The position numbers and the translations under genes are program-made. The notes below the pieces were generated by a model. The model was not told the origin of the DNA, did not search any database, and was given only the letters and a program-made list of their open reading frames with translations. Shown here in pieces: positions 25,415 to 33,891 of a stretch of DNA of 64,000 bases (the first letter of the stretch is position 1; each line of letters opens with the position of its first letter). This DNA is from Planctomycetota bacterium (GTDB lineage: Bacteria; Planctomycetota; Planctomycetia; Pirellulales; Pirellulaceae): the NCBI GenBank assembly GCA_029259935.1, contig JAJDEH010000408.1:1-64000 (forward strand), written 5' to 3'.

Positions 25415-26974
25415 ATGTCAGGACTGCGTAACGTGGCAAAAGCCGGCCTGTTGATGGCCGTCGCCGCCGCCTTGTGCCGCGTGGTCTCGTTCTCCAAGGA
25501 GATCTTTGTCGCTTACGTTTTCGGGGCCGGCGTGGTAACCGACGCCTACGCGCTGGCGATGCTGATTCCCGCGCTCGGCATGGCGCTGTTCGTACAAGCG
25601 GTGCGCCGCTCTTTTCTAGTGCAGCATCCGAAGTTCGCCTTGCAGGGAGACCAGGCCGCCCAGCAGTTCACGAATCGCTTTCTGACCAATTTGTTCTTGG
25701 CGTCCGTCGTGGTTGCCTGCGGCGTCTCGGCCGTTTTGCGTTTTACCTGGTTCTACATCATCGCCGGCGACGATCCGAGCGTGGTGCAGGTCTCTTATTC
25801 TTTGGTAGTTCCCGCGGCGTGGCTGATCGTTCCCATGGCCATGATTGGCGGCTTGACCGCGGCGCTGAACGCCCAAGGACGCTTTTCGCTACCGCAATTG
25901 ACGGCGGCCATTCCCACAATCTGCGTGATCATGGTCGTCGTTTTCAGCGGAGCGGAATCGGGAGCCGCCGGATTAATTAGCGGGCTGTTTGTCGGCTGCG
26001 TGTTGCAAAGCCTGCTGCTTGCCGTGATGGTGCGCGGCCTGGGGCACCGCTTTCATTGGGACACCGGACTACGAACTCCTACCTTTAACTTGATCTGGAC
26101 GTTCGCCGCGCCGCTGATCGTTTTGGATTTGATCTCTCAAGGCAATGTGTTCGTCGACCGGGCGATGGCCAGCTATCTGGAAACCGGCAAAGTCGCGGTT
26201 CTGACCTGGAGTGCCTTGATCAAGGACGTATTGTCGGGGACCGTCATTGCCTCGATGCTGGCCGTGCTGCTGCCACATTTTTCCCGGCAGGCGGCCGAAG
26301 GGGGCACCGACGAAATGGGCCGTTCGTGCGGCACGATCATGCGCTACGCGGCGATTCTGCTGTTTCCCGTCTCAGCCCTTTTGTGCATTTGCTGTCCGCC
26401 GGTATTCAGCTATTTCGACATCGGACAACTCGACGAAAAAACCACGCGGGCCATGGCATTTTGTCTGGCCGCCTACGGGCTGGGCCTGTTTGCCGACATG
26501 GTCAGCACGACGTTCTATCAGGCCTTGATGACGATGGGCAAGCTGCGCGTGCTGCTGCTGCTGGGCGTGTTTGCCAGCTTCGTTCCGAATATCGTCTTCA
26601 ATCTTCTGTTGATCGGGCCATGGGGAGAGGTTGGCTTGGCACTCTCCACGTCGCTGGTCGGTCTGCTGACGCTGGTCATGAATTATCTTGTGCTGCGCCG
26701 CTGCGTGGCGATCGAGAACGAGCGGCGCAACCTGCGCGTAATTTTCGGCGCGCTGTTGGCGACCGGCGTGATCGGGGCGATCGGCTGCGGCGTGCTGCAC
26801 AGCGCTCGGTATCTTTGGGCCGATCAGCCGTGGGGCGAATTGGCGGGGGCCTTGCTGGCCGCGTTGGTGTCGCTGGCGGTTTACGCCATGTTCTTGTTTG
26901 TCTATCCGGGTAGCCAGGACGCGCGGGCGGCGTGGGCCGAAATCCGATTCAAATCCCCGTCGGATCCAAGTTAG
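25415..26974 (+). CDS. MurJ/MviN-like lipid flippase (MOP superfamily)
   Basis: A 519-residue membrane protein with about 14 predicted helices. Family features are SGLRNVAKAGLLMAVAAALC, followed by FSKEIFVAYVFGAGVVTDAY near residue 35 and LDLISQGNVFVDRAMASYLE at the start of the second half. MurJ flips lipid II across the inner membrane. This one, next to polysaccharide-type genes, could carry another polyprenyl-linked sugar, so I give no symbol. I chose ATG 25415, with GGGAGAA 5 nt upstream; an earlier in-frame start at 25388 is less likely. The last 4 nt overlap the stop of the next, convergent gene. Confidence 0.88.
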   Translation: MSGLRNVAKAGLLMAVAAALCRVVSFSKEIFVAYVFGAGVVTDAYALAMLIPALGMALFVQAVRRSFLVQHPKFALQGDQAAQQFTNRFLTNLFLASVVVACGVSAVLRFTWFYIIAGDDPSVVQVSYSLVVPAAWLIVPMAMIGGLTAALNAQGRFSLPQLTAAIPTICVIMVVVFSGAESGAAGLISGLFVGCVLQSLLLAVMVRGLGHRFHWDTGLRTPTFNLIWTFAAPLIVLDLISQGNVFVDRAMASYLETGKVAVLTWSALIKDVLSGTVIASMLAVLLPHFSRQAAEGGTDEMGRSCGTIMRYAAILLFPVSALLCICCPPVFSYFDIGQLDEKTTRAMAFCLAAYGLGLFADMVSTTFYQALMTMGKLRVLLLLGVFASFVPNIVFNLLLIGPWGEVGLALSTSLVGLLTLVMNYLVLRRCVAIENERRNLRVIFGALLATGVIGAIGCGVLHSARYLWADQPWGELAGALLAALVSLAVYAMFLFVYPGSQDARAAWAEIRFKSPSDPS

Positions 26975-27558
26975 CCAAACACAACTTTAAGATCGTCGGC
27001 CAACATCTGAAGGCCGAACCTGTGATGGCTGGGCGAAGCTTGCGTGCCGACGGGCGTAAGCGGCTGCATGATGTTGGAACGCGGATCATCGCCGTTCGCC
27101 GCGGCTTGCCCCGGGCCAATCACGCCAAAGTTGTTCGACAGAAAGTGGAACAGGCTGGTCAAGCTTGAGTCCTCGGCGAAGATGCGCTCGATGGCCGCGC
27201 GATCGGGGTGTTGCCCCGCGACAACGACCTTGCCGTCGGCATCGCCTTGCAACAAGAAGGGCACGGTCGTATTCACATCGGCGGCGTGCAGGCGGTCGCG
27301 CAGGATCTCGCTGAGCTGCTCCAGGGCGCTTTCTGAAGAGGCCTGCAAGGAATCCAGAGCCCCTTGCCGCGAATTGATGGAGACGAACGGGGAGTCTTTT
27401 TGTGAAGACGCGCCGCCTGCCAGCGATTTTCCGGCCACCACGTCGGTTATGGCTTGCAGAAATCCTAAACCGTCCGAAAGCCGTTTGGCAACCTGCGCGG
27501 AAACAGGAGCGATCGCCGCTCCGGCCAACGGTAGCAAGGGTGCCAGCGACATGTTCAA
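26971..27558 (-). CDS. Hypothetical protein (195 aa)
   Basis: I do not recognise this protein. The N-terminus LAPLLPLAGAAIAPVSAQ is weakly signal-peptide-like but could be an ordinary amphipathic helix. The rest is soluble, with SSESALEQLSEILRDRLHAA, VVVAGQHPDRAAIERIF and a Gly/Asn-rich segment late in the chain. The H-P-D-R-A-A-I-E motif and the small helical layout recall proteins that bind larger assemblies, but nothing firm can be said. It is convergent with the flippase gene, overlapping its stop by 4 nt. Confidence 0.65.
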   Translation of the reverse strand: MNMSLAPLLPLAGAAIAPVSAQVAKRLSDGLGFLQAITDVVAGKSLAGGASSQKDSPFVSINSRQGALDSLQASSESALEQLSEILRDRLHAADVNTTVPFLLQGDADGKVVVAGQHPDRAAIERIFAEDSSLTSLFHFLSNNFGVIGPGQAAANGDDPRSNIMQPLTPVGTQASPSHHRFGLQMLADDLKVVFG

Positions 27559-27625
27559 CCCTCTTGAAAGTCGTGGTTCTTCCGGCGAGCCCGACGCTTT
27601 GATCGCGGAGCGATCCGCGACAATG

Positions 27626-28321
27626 TCAGGCCGCCTTCAGCCGATACAAAACATCCGCCCGGTTGATGCGGCGCGAAAATTCCGCCACCGGTTCGTACAG
27701 CGGATGCAAATGATTTTCTATTTCCGTGGGGTCGCGAACTTCGATGAGCATGAAGCGGGGCCGATGCCGATCGAAATCGATGCCTTGCAGTGCTTGCAGT
27801 TCAAAGCCTTCCACATCCAGCGACAACAGGTCGACCTGTTCGACGCCATGCTCGTCCAAGAGACTGCTGAGCGGCCGGGCGGGAACCCGCAAGTCATGCG
27901 TCTCGATTTGCTGAACCTGGCAGCCCAGTTGCACGTGGGCCAGTTCTTCGTCTTCGGTATCCATCGCGCCTTTGATTTGCGACATCAGATCGCAGTAGCG
28001 CATGTCGACATGGGATTGCTCAAAATCGAGCGGCACTAGCGCCACGCCTTCCACGGCGCAGCGCGGCCGATTGCGGCGGCAGGCTTCCGCCAAGCGGGGC
28101 ACCGGTTCGACCAACAGCCCTTGCCAGTTGTAGTACTTTTCAAAATACAACGTGTTACTTTGCCGCAGACCGTCGTTGGCACCGGCTTCGATGAAGAAGC
28201 CATTCTTGATATTCAGGCGCGCCGCCAACTTGCGATCCATTTCGTCCGAAGCATAAGACCGGCGACGAACCAAGTTCTTGACCTTGGTAGCAAGGCGAGA
28301 AATCTTTCCCATCCGCGACAT
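27626..28321 (-). CDS. FkbM-family methyltransferase
   Basis: SAM-dependent methyltransferase of the FkbM type, which usually O-methylates sugars or other secondary metabolites. Visible are the SAM-binding GFFIEAGANDGLRQSNTLYF, GLLVEPVPRLAEACRRNRP and the late acidic LLSLDVEGFELQALQGIDF with FMLIEVRD. The start could be 28321 (used here), 28312 or 28387; none has a clear ribosome site. Its neighbour across a REP-like pair is a second FkbM-like gene on the opposite strand, and both follow the flippase. Methylation of a surface glycan is a reasonable inference. Confidence 0.88.
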   Translation of the reverse strand: MSRMGKISRLATKVKNLVRRRSYASDEMDRKLAARLNIKNGFFIEAGANDGLRQSNTLYFEKYYNWQGLLVEPVPRLAEACRRNRPRCAVEGVALVPLDFEQSHVDMRYCDLMSQIKGAMDTEDEELAHVQLGCQVQQIETHDLRVPARPLSSLLDEHGVEQVDLLSLDVEGFELQALQGIDFDRHRPRFMLIEVRDPTEIENHLHPLYEPVAEFSRRINRADVLYRLKAA

Positions 28322-28470
28322 CCGTGACTTGTGAGTGTGCTCGTTCGGCCCGGAATACGAAGAATCCGGCGAGGAGCAATGTATCACACACTAAATCGGT
28401 TGTTGAACAGTAATTCTAAAGCGTTGGTTGTGGGAATTCCGACGGGGACTACAAGCTTGCTTAATCACAA

Positions 28471-28509
28471 GTAGGCCGGACCGACGAGCGAAGCGACGAA
28501 ATTCCGGCA
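28471..28509 (+). repeat. Dispersed GGCCGGA palindromic element, copy 2
   Basis: This 39-bp element starts GTAGGCCGGACCGACGAGCG and ends AATTCCGGCA. It has the same ends as the element at 16746-16778 but a different centre. It forms an inverted pair with 28537-28569, separated by 27 bp. Confidence 0.75.
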
Positions 28510-28536
28510 TCCACGAAGCTTGGTAAACTGGGGACC

Positions 28537-28569
28537 TGCCGGAGCAGCGCTTCGCTTGATCCGGCCTAC
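28537..28569 (-). repeat. Dispersed GGCCGGA palindromic element, copy 3
   Basis: This 33-bp element reads, on the minus strand, GTAGGCCGGATCAAGCGAAG and then CGCTGCTCCGGCA. It differs from 16746-16778 at a single base. With the element at 28471-28509 it makes a head-to-head pair of about 99 bp in the space between two divergent FkbM-like genes, a layout like the BIME doublets of enterobacteria. Confidence 0.85.
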
Positions 28570-28667
28570 ACAATTGGCCCGTCGTGCTAGCAGGCGGCGG
28601 CCGAAACAGAGACCGGCGTTGCTTCTGTTCGTCGCCCGTCCTATTATCCGCCGCGAAAGGATTGCGC

Positions 28668-29525
28668 ATGGCTAGCAGCACTTGGTTCGAAGAACATCAA
28701 CACAACATTACTTCCCAAAACGGCGAAGATGGGATTCTGCTGAAGATCCTTGAGATCCTTGATGGTCCAGAAGACGAAAACTGGTGCGTCGAGTTTGGAG
28801 CCTGGGATGGCAAGTTCCTCAGCAACTCGTACAACCTCGTGACGCACCACGGCTATTCGGCCGTGATGATCGAAGGCAATCCTCGCCGCGTGGTCGACCT
28901 GCGGAAGACATTTGAAACGCGTGACGACGTGATTCCGTTGTGCAATCTCGTGGGCTTCGAGGCCGACGACAATCTGGACGTGATTCTGCGGAAAACGGCG
29001 GTGCCCGACAATTTTGCACTGCTGTCCATCGACATCGACGGCAACGACTACCACGTTTGGGAAGCGACGACGGAATATCGGCCCAAAGTGGTCGTGGTGG
29101 AATTTAATCCAACGGTCCCCAACGAAATCGAATTCGTGCAGCCCAGGGATATGTCCGTGTCGCAGGGCAGCAGCCTGCTATCGCTTACCAAGCTGGCGCG
29201 GCGGAAAGGTTACGAATTGGTCGCCGTCACCGACTGCAACGGTATCTTCGTCGATTCAGAATACTTTCGCTTGTTCGAAGTTGAAGACAACTCACCCGCC
29301 GCGATGCGGCCGGCCAACAGTTACCAGACATACGCCTTCATCGGCTTTGATGGAACGCTCTTCATCCGCGGCAACCGCAGCCTGGTGTGGCACGGACTCG
29401 AGTTCGAAGAAGCCGACATCCAGCCGCTGCCCCGCATCCTGCGGCGCAATCGCGACCGCTATAACAAGCTGCAATCGTTTCTATTTCGTTGCTATAAACG
29501 ACTGCGCGGTCGTCGCGCCGCGTAA
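28668..29525 (+). CDS. FkbM-like methyltransferase-fold protein
   Basis: The ATG at 28668 has GAAAGGA 6 nt upstream; it gives 285 residues starting MASSTWFEEHQHNITSQNGE. The N-terminal half carries a SAM-type nucleotide fold, ENWCVEFGAWDGKFLSNSYN, with SAVMIEGNPRRVVDLRK, and the pattern ALLSIDIDGNDYHVWEATTE with VVVEFNPTVPNEIEF. This matches the FkbM layout (G-x-x-x-G, E in strand 2, D-I/V-D/E-G). The C-terminus is basic (RCYKRLRGRRAA). It probably modifies a surface sugar, as its neighbours suggest. The frame is open upstream to 28584, and that extension is rejected. Confidence 0.75.
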   Translation: MASSTWFEEHQHNITSQNGEDGILLKILEILDGPEDENWCVEFGAWDGKFLSNSYNLVTHHGYSAVMIEGNPRRVVDLRKTFETRDDVIPLCNLVGFEADDNLDVILRKTAVPDNFALLSIDIDGNDYHVWEATTEYRPKVVVVEFNPTVPNEIEFVQPRDMSVSQGSSLLSLTKLARRKGYELVAVTDCNGIFVDSEYFRLFEVEDNSPAAMRPANSYQTYAFIGFDGTLFIRGNRSLVWHGLEFEEADIQPLPRILRRNRDRYNKLQSFLFRCYKRLRGRRAA

Positions 29526-29568
29526 AAGGGGACGATCAGCGCCAGGCCGAGCCATGGCGTTTGGGGCG

Positions 29569-30453
29569 TTAGGGCGCGTTTTTGAGTACGGATATTGCGC
29601 CGGGCGTGTCTTTCAGATACAAGATTTCTGATTTTTCGAGCGGCTTGTCGAAGATGGCCAATTCGTCGAGTAGTCCGATGTAATTCACGGCCACATAGAT
29701 GCCGGTCTTGTCCAGATTCCACTCCATGGCAATTTCGCGGTCGGTTAGTCGCCCAATCAGTTTGCCGTCGATGAACAGTTCCGCCGAGGCATTGGTCTTA
29801 CCCGAATCGAGATTTCGCCAGTTCATCACGACATGATGCCAGTCGCCATTCTGGAAGCCGACATCGGCCAGTTGGACGAGTGGCGCGGCGGGGTCGGATT
29901 CGGGAACTGCCTTTTCACCCACCGCCAGAGCGCGAAATACGCCCAGCCGCATGTCGCGCGGTTTCGTGTTCGGAAAGTCGATCCACAGACCTCCGTCTCC
30001 CGCCCGACGCTCGGTGATCTGAACAGGATCACAGTACGAAGTCTTCAACATCGTGTTGGGGTCGGTGTTGAGCCAAACCGAAACGGCTCCGCTCCACCCG
30101 TCGGAATCGTAAGGCAAATTGCCCTTTGCCGGGAAAAACATACGTCCCCGTCGTGGAAGAACATCAAATCCTTCCAGTGCTCCACGATGAACTCCGTTGT
30201 TTTTCGCAATACGAAGCGATGATTCGCGGAACCCACGCTCGACGACAAACTTGCCTTTCTCGGTTGAGTGGTCTGATCGCGTGCGCGGGAGCAATTCGCC
30301 ACTGCCATAATCGCCCGCGACTCGTTCATCGAAAGAAGCATAGAACGTGACCGCCTTTAGCAGGGCCTCGGTGTTGGGATCCGCGTCAACATCGCGGCTG
30401 CCATTCAGCAGGGCGACTAGAAAAGCGGCGTAAACCCATGGCGGGCAATTCAT
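29569..30453 (-). CDS. Secreted LamG-like (concanavalin A-fold) protein
   Basis: The start at 30453 gives 294 residues beginning MNCPPWVYAAFLVALLNGSR, a signal peptide. The mature protein is a LamG/jellyroll domain: FYASFDERVAGDYGSG, then SGAVSVWLNTDP, GDWHHVVMNWRNLDSGKTNA, ELFIDGKLIGRLTDREIAM and IGLLDELAIFDKPLEKSEI, the typical end of the fold. Such proteins are frequent in Planctomycetes and bind or act on sugars or proteins at the surface; no catalytic role is evident. The frame extends upstream to 30513, which I reject because it lacks coding character. Confidence 0.85.
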   Translation of the reverse strand: MNCPPWVYAAFLVALLNGSRDVDADPNTEALLKAVTFYASFDERVAGDYGSGELLPRTRSDHSTEKGKFVVERGFRESSLRIAKNNGVHRGALEGFDVLPRRGRMFFPAKGNLPYDSDGWSGAVSVWLNTDPNTMLKTSYCDPVQITERRAGDGGLWIDFPNTKPRDMRLGVFRALAVGEKAVPESDPAAPLVQLADVGFQNGDWHHVVMNWRNLDSGKTNASAELFIDGKLIGRLTDREIAMEWNLDKTGIYVAVNYIGLLDELAIFDKPLEKSEILYLKDTPGAISVLKNAP

Positions 30454-30521
30454 GACGGCGGTTCTTTCTTGAGTGAAATTGTACAGTGCATGATGTCCGA
30501 TGCCGCCCCGCATCTTATCTC

Positions 30522-31481
30522 TTAGGTCACGACATTTTCAGGCGTGCCTCGCAAGAACGCCAACACGTTGTCGACAGCCCCTTCGTTGAGCAGTTCGATA
30601 CCTTCTGGAGTTTGGTCCGCGTTATGCGGCGAAAGAACGACCTGATCACAGGTTAGTATCGGATGATCGGCCGGCAGGGGTTCTGGGTCGAATACGTCGA
30701 GCCCGCAGCCGGCCAGATGTCCGGAAAGAACCGCGGCGACCAAGGCCTCCGCGTCGACGACCGCGCCACGGGCCGAATTGATCAGCAAACTGCCCGCACG
30801 CATCAGCTTCAACTCACGAGCGCCGATCAAGCCGCGTGTCTGGTCGGTCAGCTTGACGTGCAGGCTGACAACATCGCTGGCCCGCAGCAATTCGTCCAGT
30901 TCGACGAATCGCACGCCGAGATGGGCCGCGCGATCCTCGGAAGGATTAAAAGTCCAGGCGACTACGTTCATGCCAATGGCACGCCCAAGCCGTACCATCT
31001 GGCTGCCAATGGCACCGGTACCGACAACCCCCAACGTCTTGCCCGCCAACATGACATTCTGCGTCGCGGTCCAACGTCCTGCTTTCAATTCGGCGGTTTG
31101 AAAAGCCAGCCGCTTGGCGGTCGCCAAAATGAGAGCCAACGCATGTTCGGCAACGACTGGAGCCGTTTTGCCGGGAATATTGGAAACGACGATGCCCAGC
31201 CGAGCCGCCGCCGACAGATCGATCGCATCCGTGCCGATGCTGCAAGTTGCTATCATCCGCAGTTTAGGCAACCGAGCAAGTAACGGCTCGGGCCATTTCA
31301 CATGGCTCCGCGAGTTGATAATCGCGTCGGCGTTCTGGACGCGGTTTTGCAGGTCGGTGGCGGAAGCGATGGGTTCTTGATGCGTGATCACCTCCGCCAC
31401 CTCGCGCAGTCGCGCGAGTTGTGGCGAGTCGGCGATCTGCCGAGGAGAGTCGGCGGGAACGACGACAACAGGGCTTGTCAT
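30522..31481 (-). CDS. D-isomer-specific 2-hydroxyacid dehydrogenase
   Basis: NAD-dependent dehydrogenase of the D-lactate/glycerate/phosphoglycerate group, 319 residues. The Rossmann motif is LGVVGTGAIGSQMVRLG. The catalytic Arg is in LLINSARGAVVDAEALV, Glu in LDVFDPEPLP and His in VVLSPHNADQTPEG, the usual triad. The substrate is not set by the sequence; the lack of an ACT domain argues against SerA. It is preceded by 81 bp and then the DUF1501 gene on the same strand. Confidence 0.92.
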   Translation of the reverse strand: MTSPVVVVPADSPRQIADSPQLARLREVAEVITHQEPIASATDLQNRVQNADAIINSRSHVKWPEPLLARLPKLRMIATCSIGTDAIDLSAAARLGIVVSNIPGKTAPVVAEHALALILATAKRLAFQTAELKAGRWTATQNVMLAGKTLGVVGTGAIGSQMVRLGRAIGMNVVAWTFNPSEDRAAHLGVRFVELDELLRASDVVSLHVKLTDQTRGLIGARELKLMRAGSLLINSARGAVVDAEALVAAVLSGHLAGCGLDVFDPEPLPADHPILTCDQVVLSPHNADQTPEGIELLNEGAVDNVLAFLRGTPENVVT

Positions 31482-31562
31482 TGCACCTTCACTCTGCTGC
31501 TTACCCGGGGATCAAGAAGCTAGGTTACTCGCTAGACGTTCGCGGGAAGGCGAATCGGGCGA

Positions 31563-32843
31563 TTAGATCAATTCGCGGATCGGTTCGCGACCGTCGGTCA
31601 AGTATTGCGGTCGGCCATTCGTGTCCTGGAATTGACTTTGCGCGACGTCGATTCCCATGTTGTGATACAGCGTCGCGAACACTTCGCGCAAATGAACAGG
31701 ACGGTCCTTGGCGACTTCGGCGTTCTTCGACGATGTGCCGATCGGCTGGCCGGTTCGCATGCCTCCACCGGCTAGGAAGCTCATCGCCAATCGCGGCCAG
31801 TGGTCGCGTCCGCCTTGGTTGCTGTTGATCCGTGGGGTCCGTCCGAATTCACCCCACATGACGACCGTCACGTCCTTGTCCATTCCGCTGGCGTGCAAGT
31901 CGTCCAAGAGTGCACTCATCGCCCGGTCGAGCTTGGGCAATTGCGTTCCCAAACGGCCGAAGTTGTCGCGGTGCGTATCCCAACTGCCCCAGTTGAACGT
32001 GACGACGCGCACGCCCGCTTCGACAAGCCGTCGCGACAGCAGGAAGTTCTTCCCGTCCTTGCCATATCGCTCGACGACTTTGGGATCTTCCTTGTTAATG
32101 TCGATGGCGTCGGCGACGCGTCCCGACGTGACAACATCCACCGCGCGTTGGGTGTAGCTGTCCATCGCTTTCATCTGGCCGCTGCGATCGGCGTCGCGGC
32201 GGATGCGGTCGAGCGATGTTAGCAAGCTGGTGCGATTTCCCAGCCGCTCGGAAGTCAATGATCCGTTGAGCCGCAGGCCGTTGCCGCTTGGTTTGAAGGG
32301 CCGATACACGGGCCCCAAATATCCAGGCTCGCCGCCGTTGTACGAAACATACGGCGGTGCTCCGCTGCCCGCCGGGCCGTGCAGCCGCGCGACCACACTG
32401 CCTAGCGACGGTCGGCCGCCGGCGTTAAGCACATCCTGCCGTCGTCCCCAACCGCTTTGCGTATGAAAATTCGAGTGATCGTTGTACATGCCGGTTAACG
32501 AGCGAATGGCGACGATGCGGTCGGTCATCGTTGCCAGTTGCGGAAAGTGCTCGCAAATGTCAAAGCCGGGCACGTTGGTGCTAATGGGATTGAACTCGCC
32601 GCGATATTCAGTCGGCGCGTTCGGCTTGAGATCGAACATGTCCTGATGCGACGGGCCGCCGCTCAGGTGAATGTTGATCACGGCTTTGTTCGACGAGCCG
32701 ATGCCCGCGACGTCCTCGGCACGCAGCAAATCGGCCAGCGTAAAACCGCCAACGCCCAGAGCGCCGATCTTCAAAAAATTTCGGCGTGAAACCGCGTCAC
32801 AAAAAGAAGCATCACTTTTTGAAGAGAACGTCAACATTGCCAC
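31563..32843 (-). CDS. DUF1501 Tat-exported protein
   Basis: A 426-residue protein with a twin-arginine signal at residues 19-35 (SRRNFLKIGALGVGGF), so it is exported folded. The body is DUF1501, a sulfatase-like fold: INIHLSGGPSHQDMFDLKPN, RSLTGMYNDHSNFH, VRVVTFNWGSWDTHRDNFG, DVTVVMWGEFGRTPRIN and GGRDHWP. The family is abundant in Planctomycetes and often paired with a PSD1/DUF1549 gene. Here it stands next to a dehydrogenase and the only visible PSD1 gene is at the window's left edge. The enzymatic function is not known. Confidence 0.95.
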   Translation of the reverse strand: MAMLTFSSKSDASFCDAVSRRNFLKIGALGVGGFTLADLLRAEDVAGIGSSNKAVINIHLSGGPSHQDMFDLKPNAPTEYRGEFNPISTNVPGFDICEHFPQLATMTDRIVAIRSLTGMYNDHSNFHTQSGWGRRQDVLNAGGRPSLGSVVARLHGPAGSGAPPYVSYNGGEPGYLGPVYRPFKPSGNGLRLNGSLTSERLGNRTSLLTSLDRIRRDADRSGQMKAMDSYTQRAVDVVTSGRVADAIDINKEDPKVVERYGKDGKNFLLSRRLVEAGVRVVTFNWGSWDTHRDNFGRLGTQLPKLDRAMSALLDDLHASGMDKDVTVVMWGEFGRTPRINSNQGGRDHWPRLAMSFLAGGGMRTGQPIGTSSKNAEVAKDRPVHLREVFATLYHNMGIDVAQSQFQDTNGRPQYLTDGREPIRELI

Positions 32844-33237
32844 GAGCCTTTCTCGTTGAACTGTCCGAAGGTGGGAAGTAATGGAGGGAGAGGCCGCTTG
32901 CTGGCCCGAGCCTCACATTCTCCACCATCGAATCGAACAAATCAATAGAATTTGATGTTTTCCGATTTTCCCTATTTAGTCGGTGTTTCCGTGGGCCGCT
33001 GGAGGAATTCAACGTGGGCGAGTGAATTGTGGCGGCGGGGCGCAGTTACCTCCTTGGAGAGACAACGAGCCGCGTATCGTGTTGGTTCGGACCGCTTCCG
33101 TCCGGTGGAGCGTGTGGCACCTTTTTCGGAACAGTGGAGAGGCCCGCGCGGCCACCGGAGGAAGCGCCCTCTTTCGAGATTCGGAATTCGCATTTTGGTT
33201 GCGGCTATGCCGCTTTTGGGAGAGTAGTCCTGGTTAC
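32844..33237. other. Intergenic region before the ECF sigma factor (394 bp)
   Basis: No gene is supported; reading frames through it are extensions of the sigma-factor frame. A possible -35 (TTGATG, 32952-32957) lacks a good -10. The segment GAGATTCGGAATTCGCATTT, near 33176-33195, resembles the degenerate ATTTCG-type run at 55889-55944. Confidence 0.4.
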
Positions 33238-33891
33238 GTGACCCCAATTGACAACCAAGACGATCAAGGATTTACCGACCAACTGACCAAGGCCGCGGCG
33301 GGCGATCAGCGCGCGTTGACCGATTTGCTGTCAGTGCATCGGTTGCGGCTGCGAAAGTTGGTCAGCTTGCGGCTCGACCATCGTCTGCGCGGGCGCGTCG
33401 ATCCTTCCGATGTCATCCAGGAGGCGTTTCTGGAAGCCAATTCCCGACTGACTTCATACCAACAGAACCCGACGATGCCGTTTTTCATTTGGTTGCGGTT
33501 TATCACCGTTCAAAAACTGCTTGTGTTTCACCGGCGGCATCTTGGCACCAAAATGCGCGACGCGAGTCGGGACGTGTCGATTTTCCGGCGCGAAGATTCG
33601 GAAGCGAGTTCGGCGGAACTGGCCGAGAGGTTGATCGGCTGCCAGACGTCACCCAGCCAAGCCGTACAGCGGGCCGAGCGACGCCTTCGGATCGAGCAGG
33701 CTTTGGAGGCCATGGCGGCAATCGACCGCGAAGTACTCGTTTTGCGGCACTTCGAGGAACTGACCAATACGGAAACGGCCCAAGTACTGAATGTCAGCCC
33801 GACCGCGGCCACCAATCGGTATGCACGCGCGCTCAATCGCCTTAAAGAAATTCTGGTCGAAACGTCCCGAGGAGTTGAGGATCTGCCATGA
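33238..33891 (+). CDS. ECF-family RNA polymerase sigma factor (planctomycete kinase-linked type)
   Basis: I take the GTG at 33238 as the start (217 residues); GGGAG lies upstream but a bit far. Region 2 reads RLRLRKLVSLRLDHRLRGRV, DPSDVIQEAFLEANSRL; region 4 reads RIEQALEAMAAIDREVLVLR, HFEELTNTETAQVLNVS, NRYARALNRLKEIL. There is no region 3, as expected for ECF sigma factors. Its stop overlaps the kinase start as ATGA, so the two are translated together. In this ECF group the linked kinase is thought to control the sigma factor in place of an anti-sigma factor. Both start and partnership are inferred from layout. Confidence 0.9.
   Translation: MTPIDNQDDQGFTDQLTKAAAGDQRALTDLLSVHRLRLRKLVSLRLDHRLRGRVDPSDVIQEAFLEANSRLTSYQQNPTMPFFIWLRFITVQKLLVFHRRHLGTKMRDASRDVSIFRREDSEASSAELAERLIGCQTSPSQAVQRAERRLRIEQALEAMAAIDREVLVLRHFEELTNTETAQVLNVSPTAATNRYARALNRLKEILVETSRGVEDLP

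Noticed and set aside
27044..28039. Plus-strand open frame (331 codons) opposite the hypothetical and FkbM genes.
   Set aside because: It spans two minus-strand genes with better support and its product has no recognisable features.
32983..33237. Upstream extension of the ECF sigma factor by 85 codons.
   Set aside because: The extra residues do not look like any ECF N-terminus; the GTG at 33238 does.
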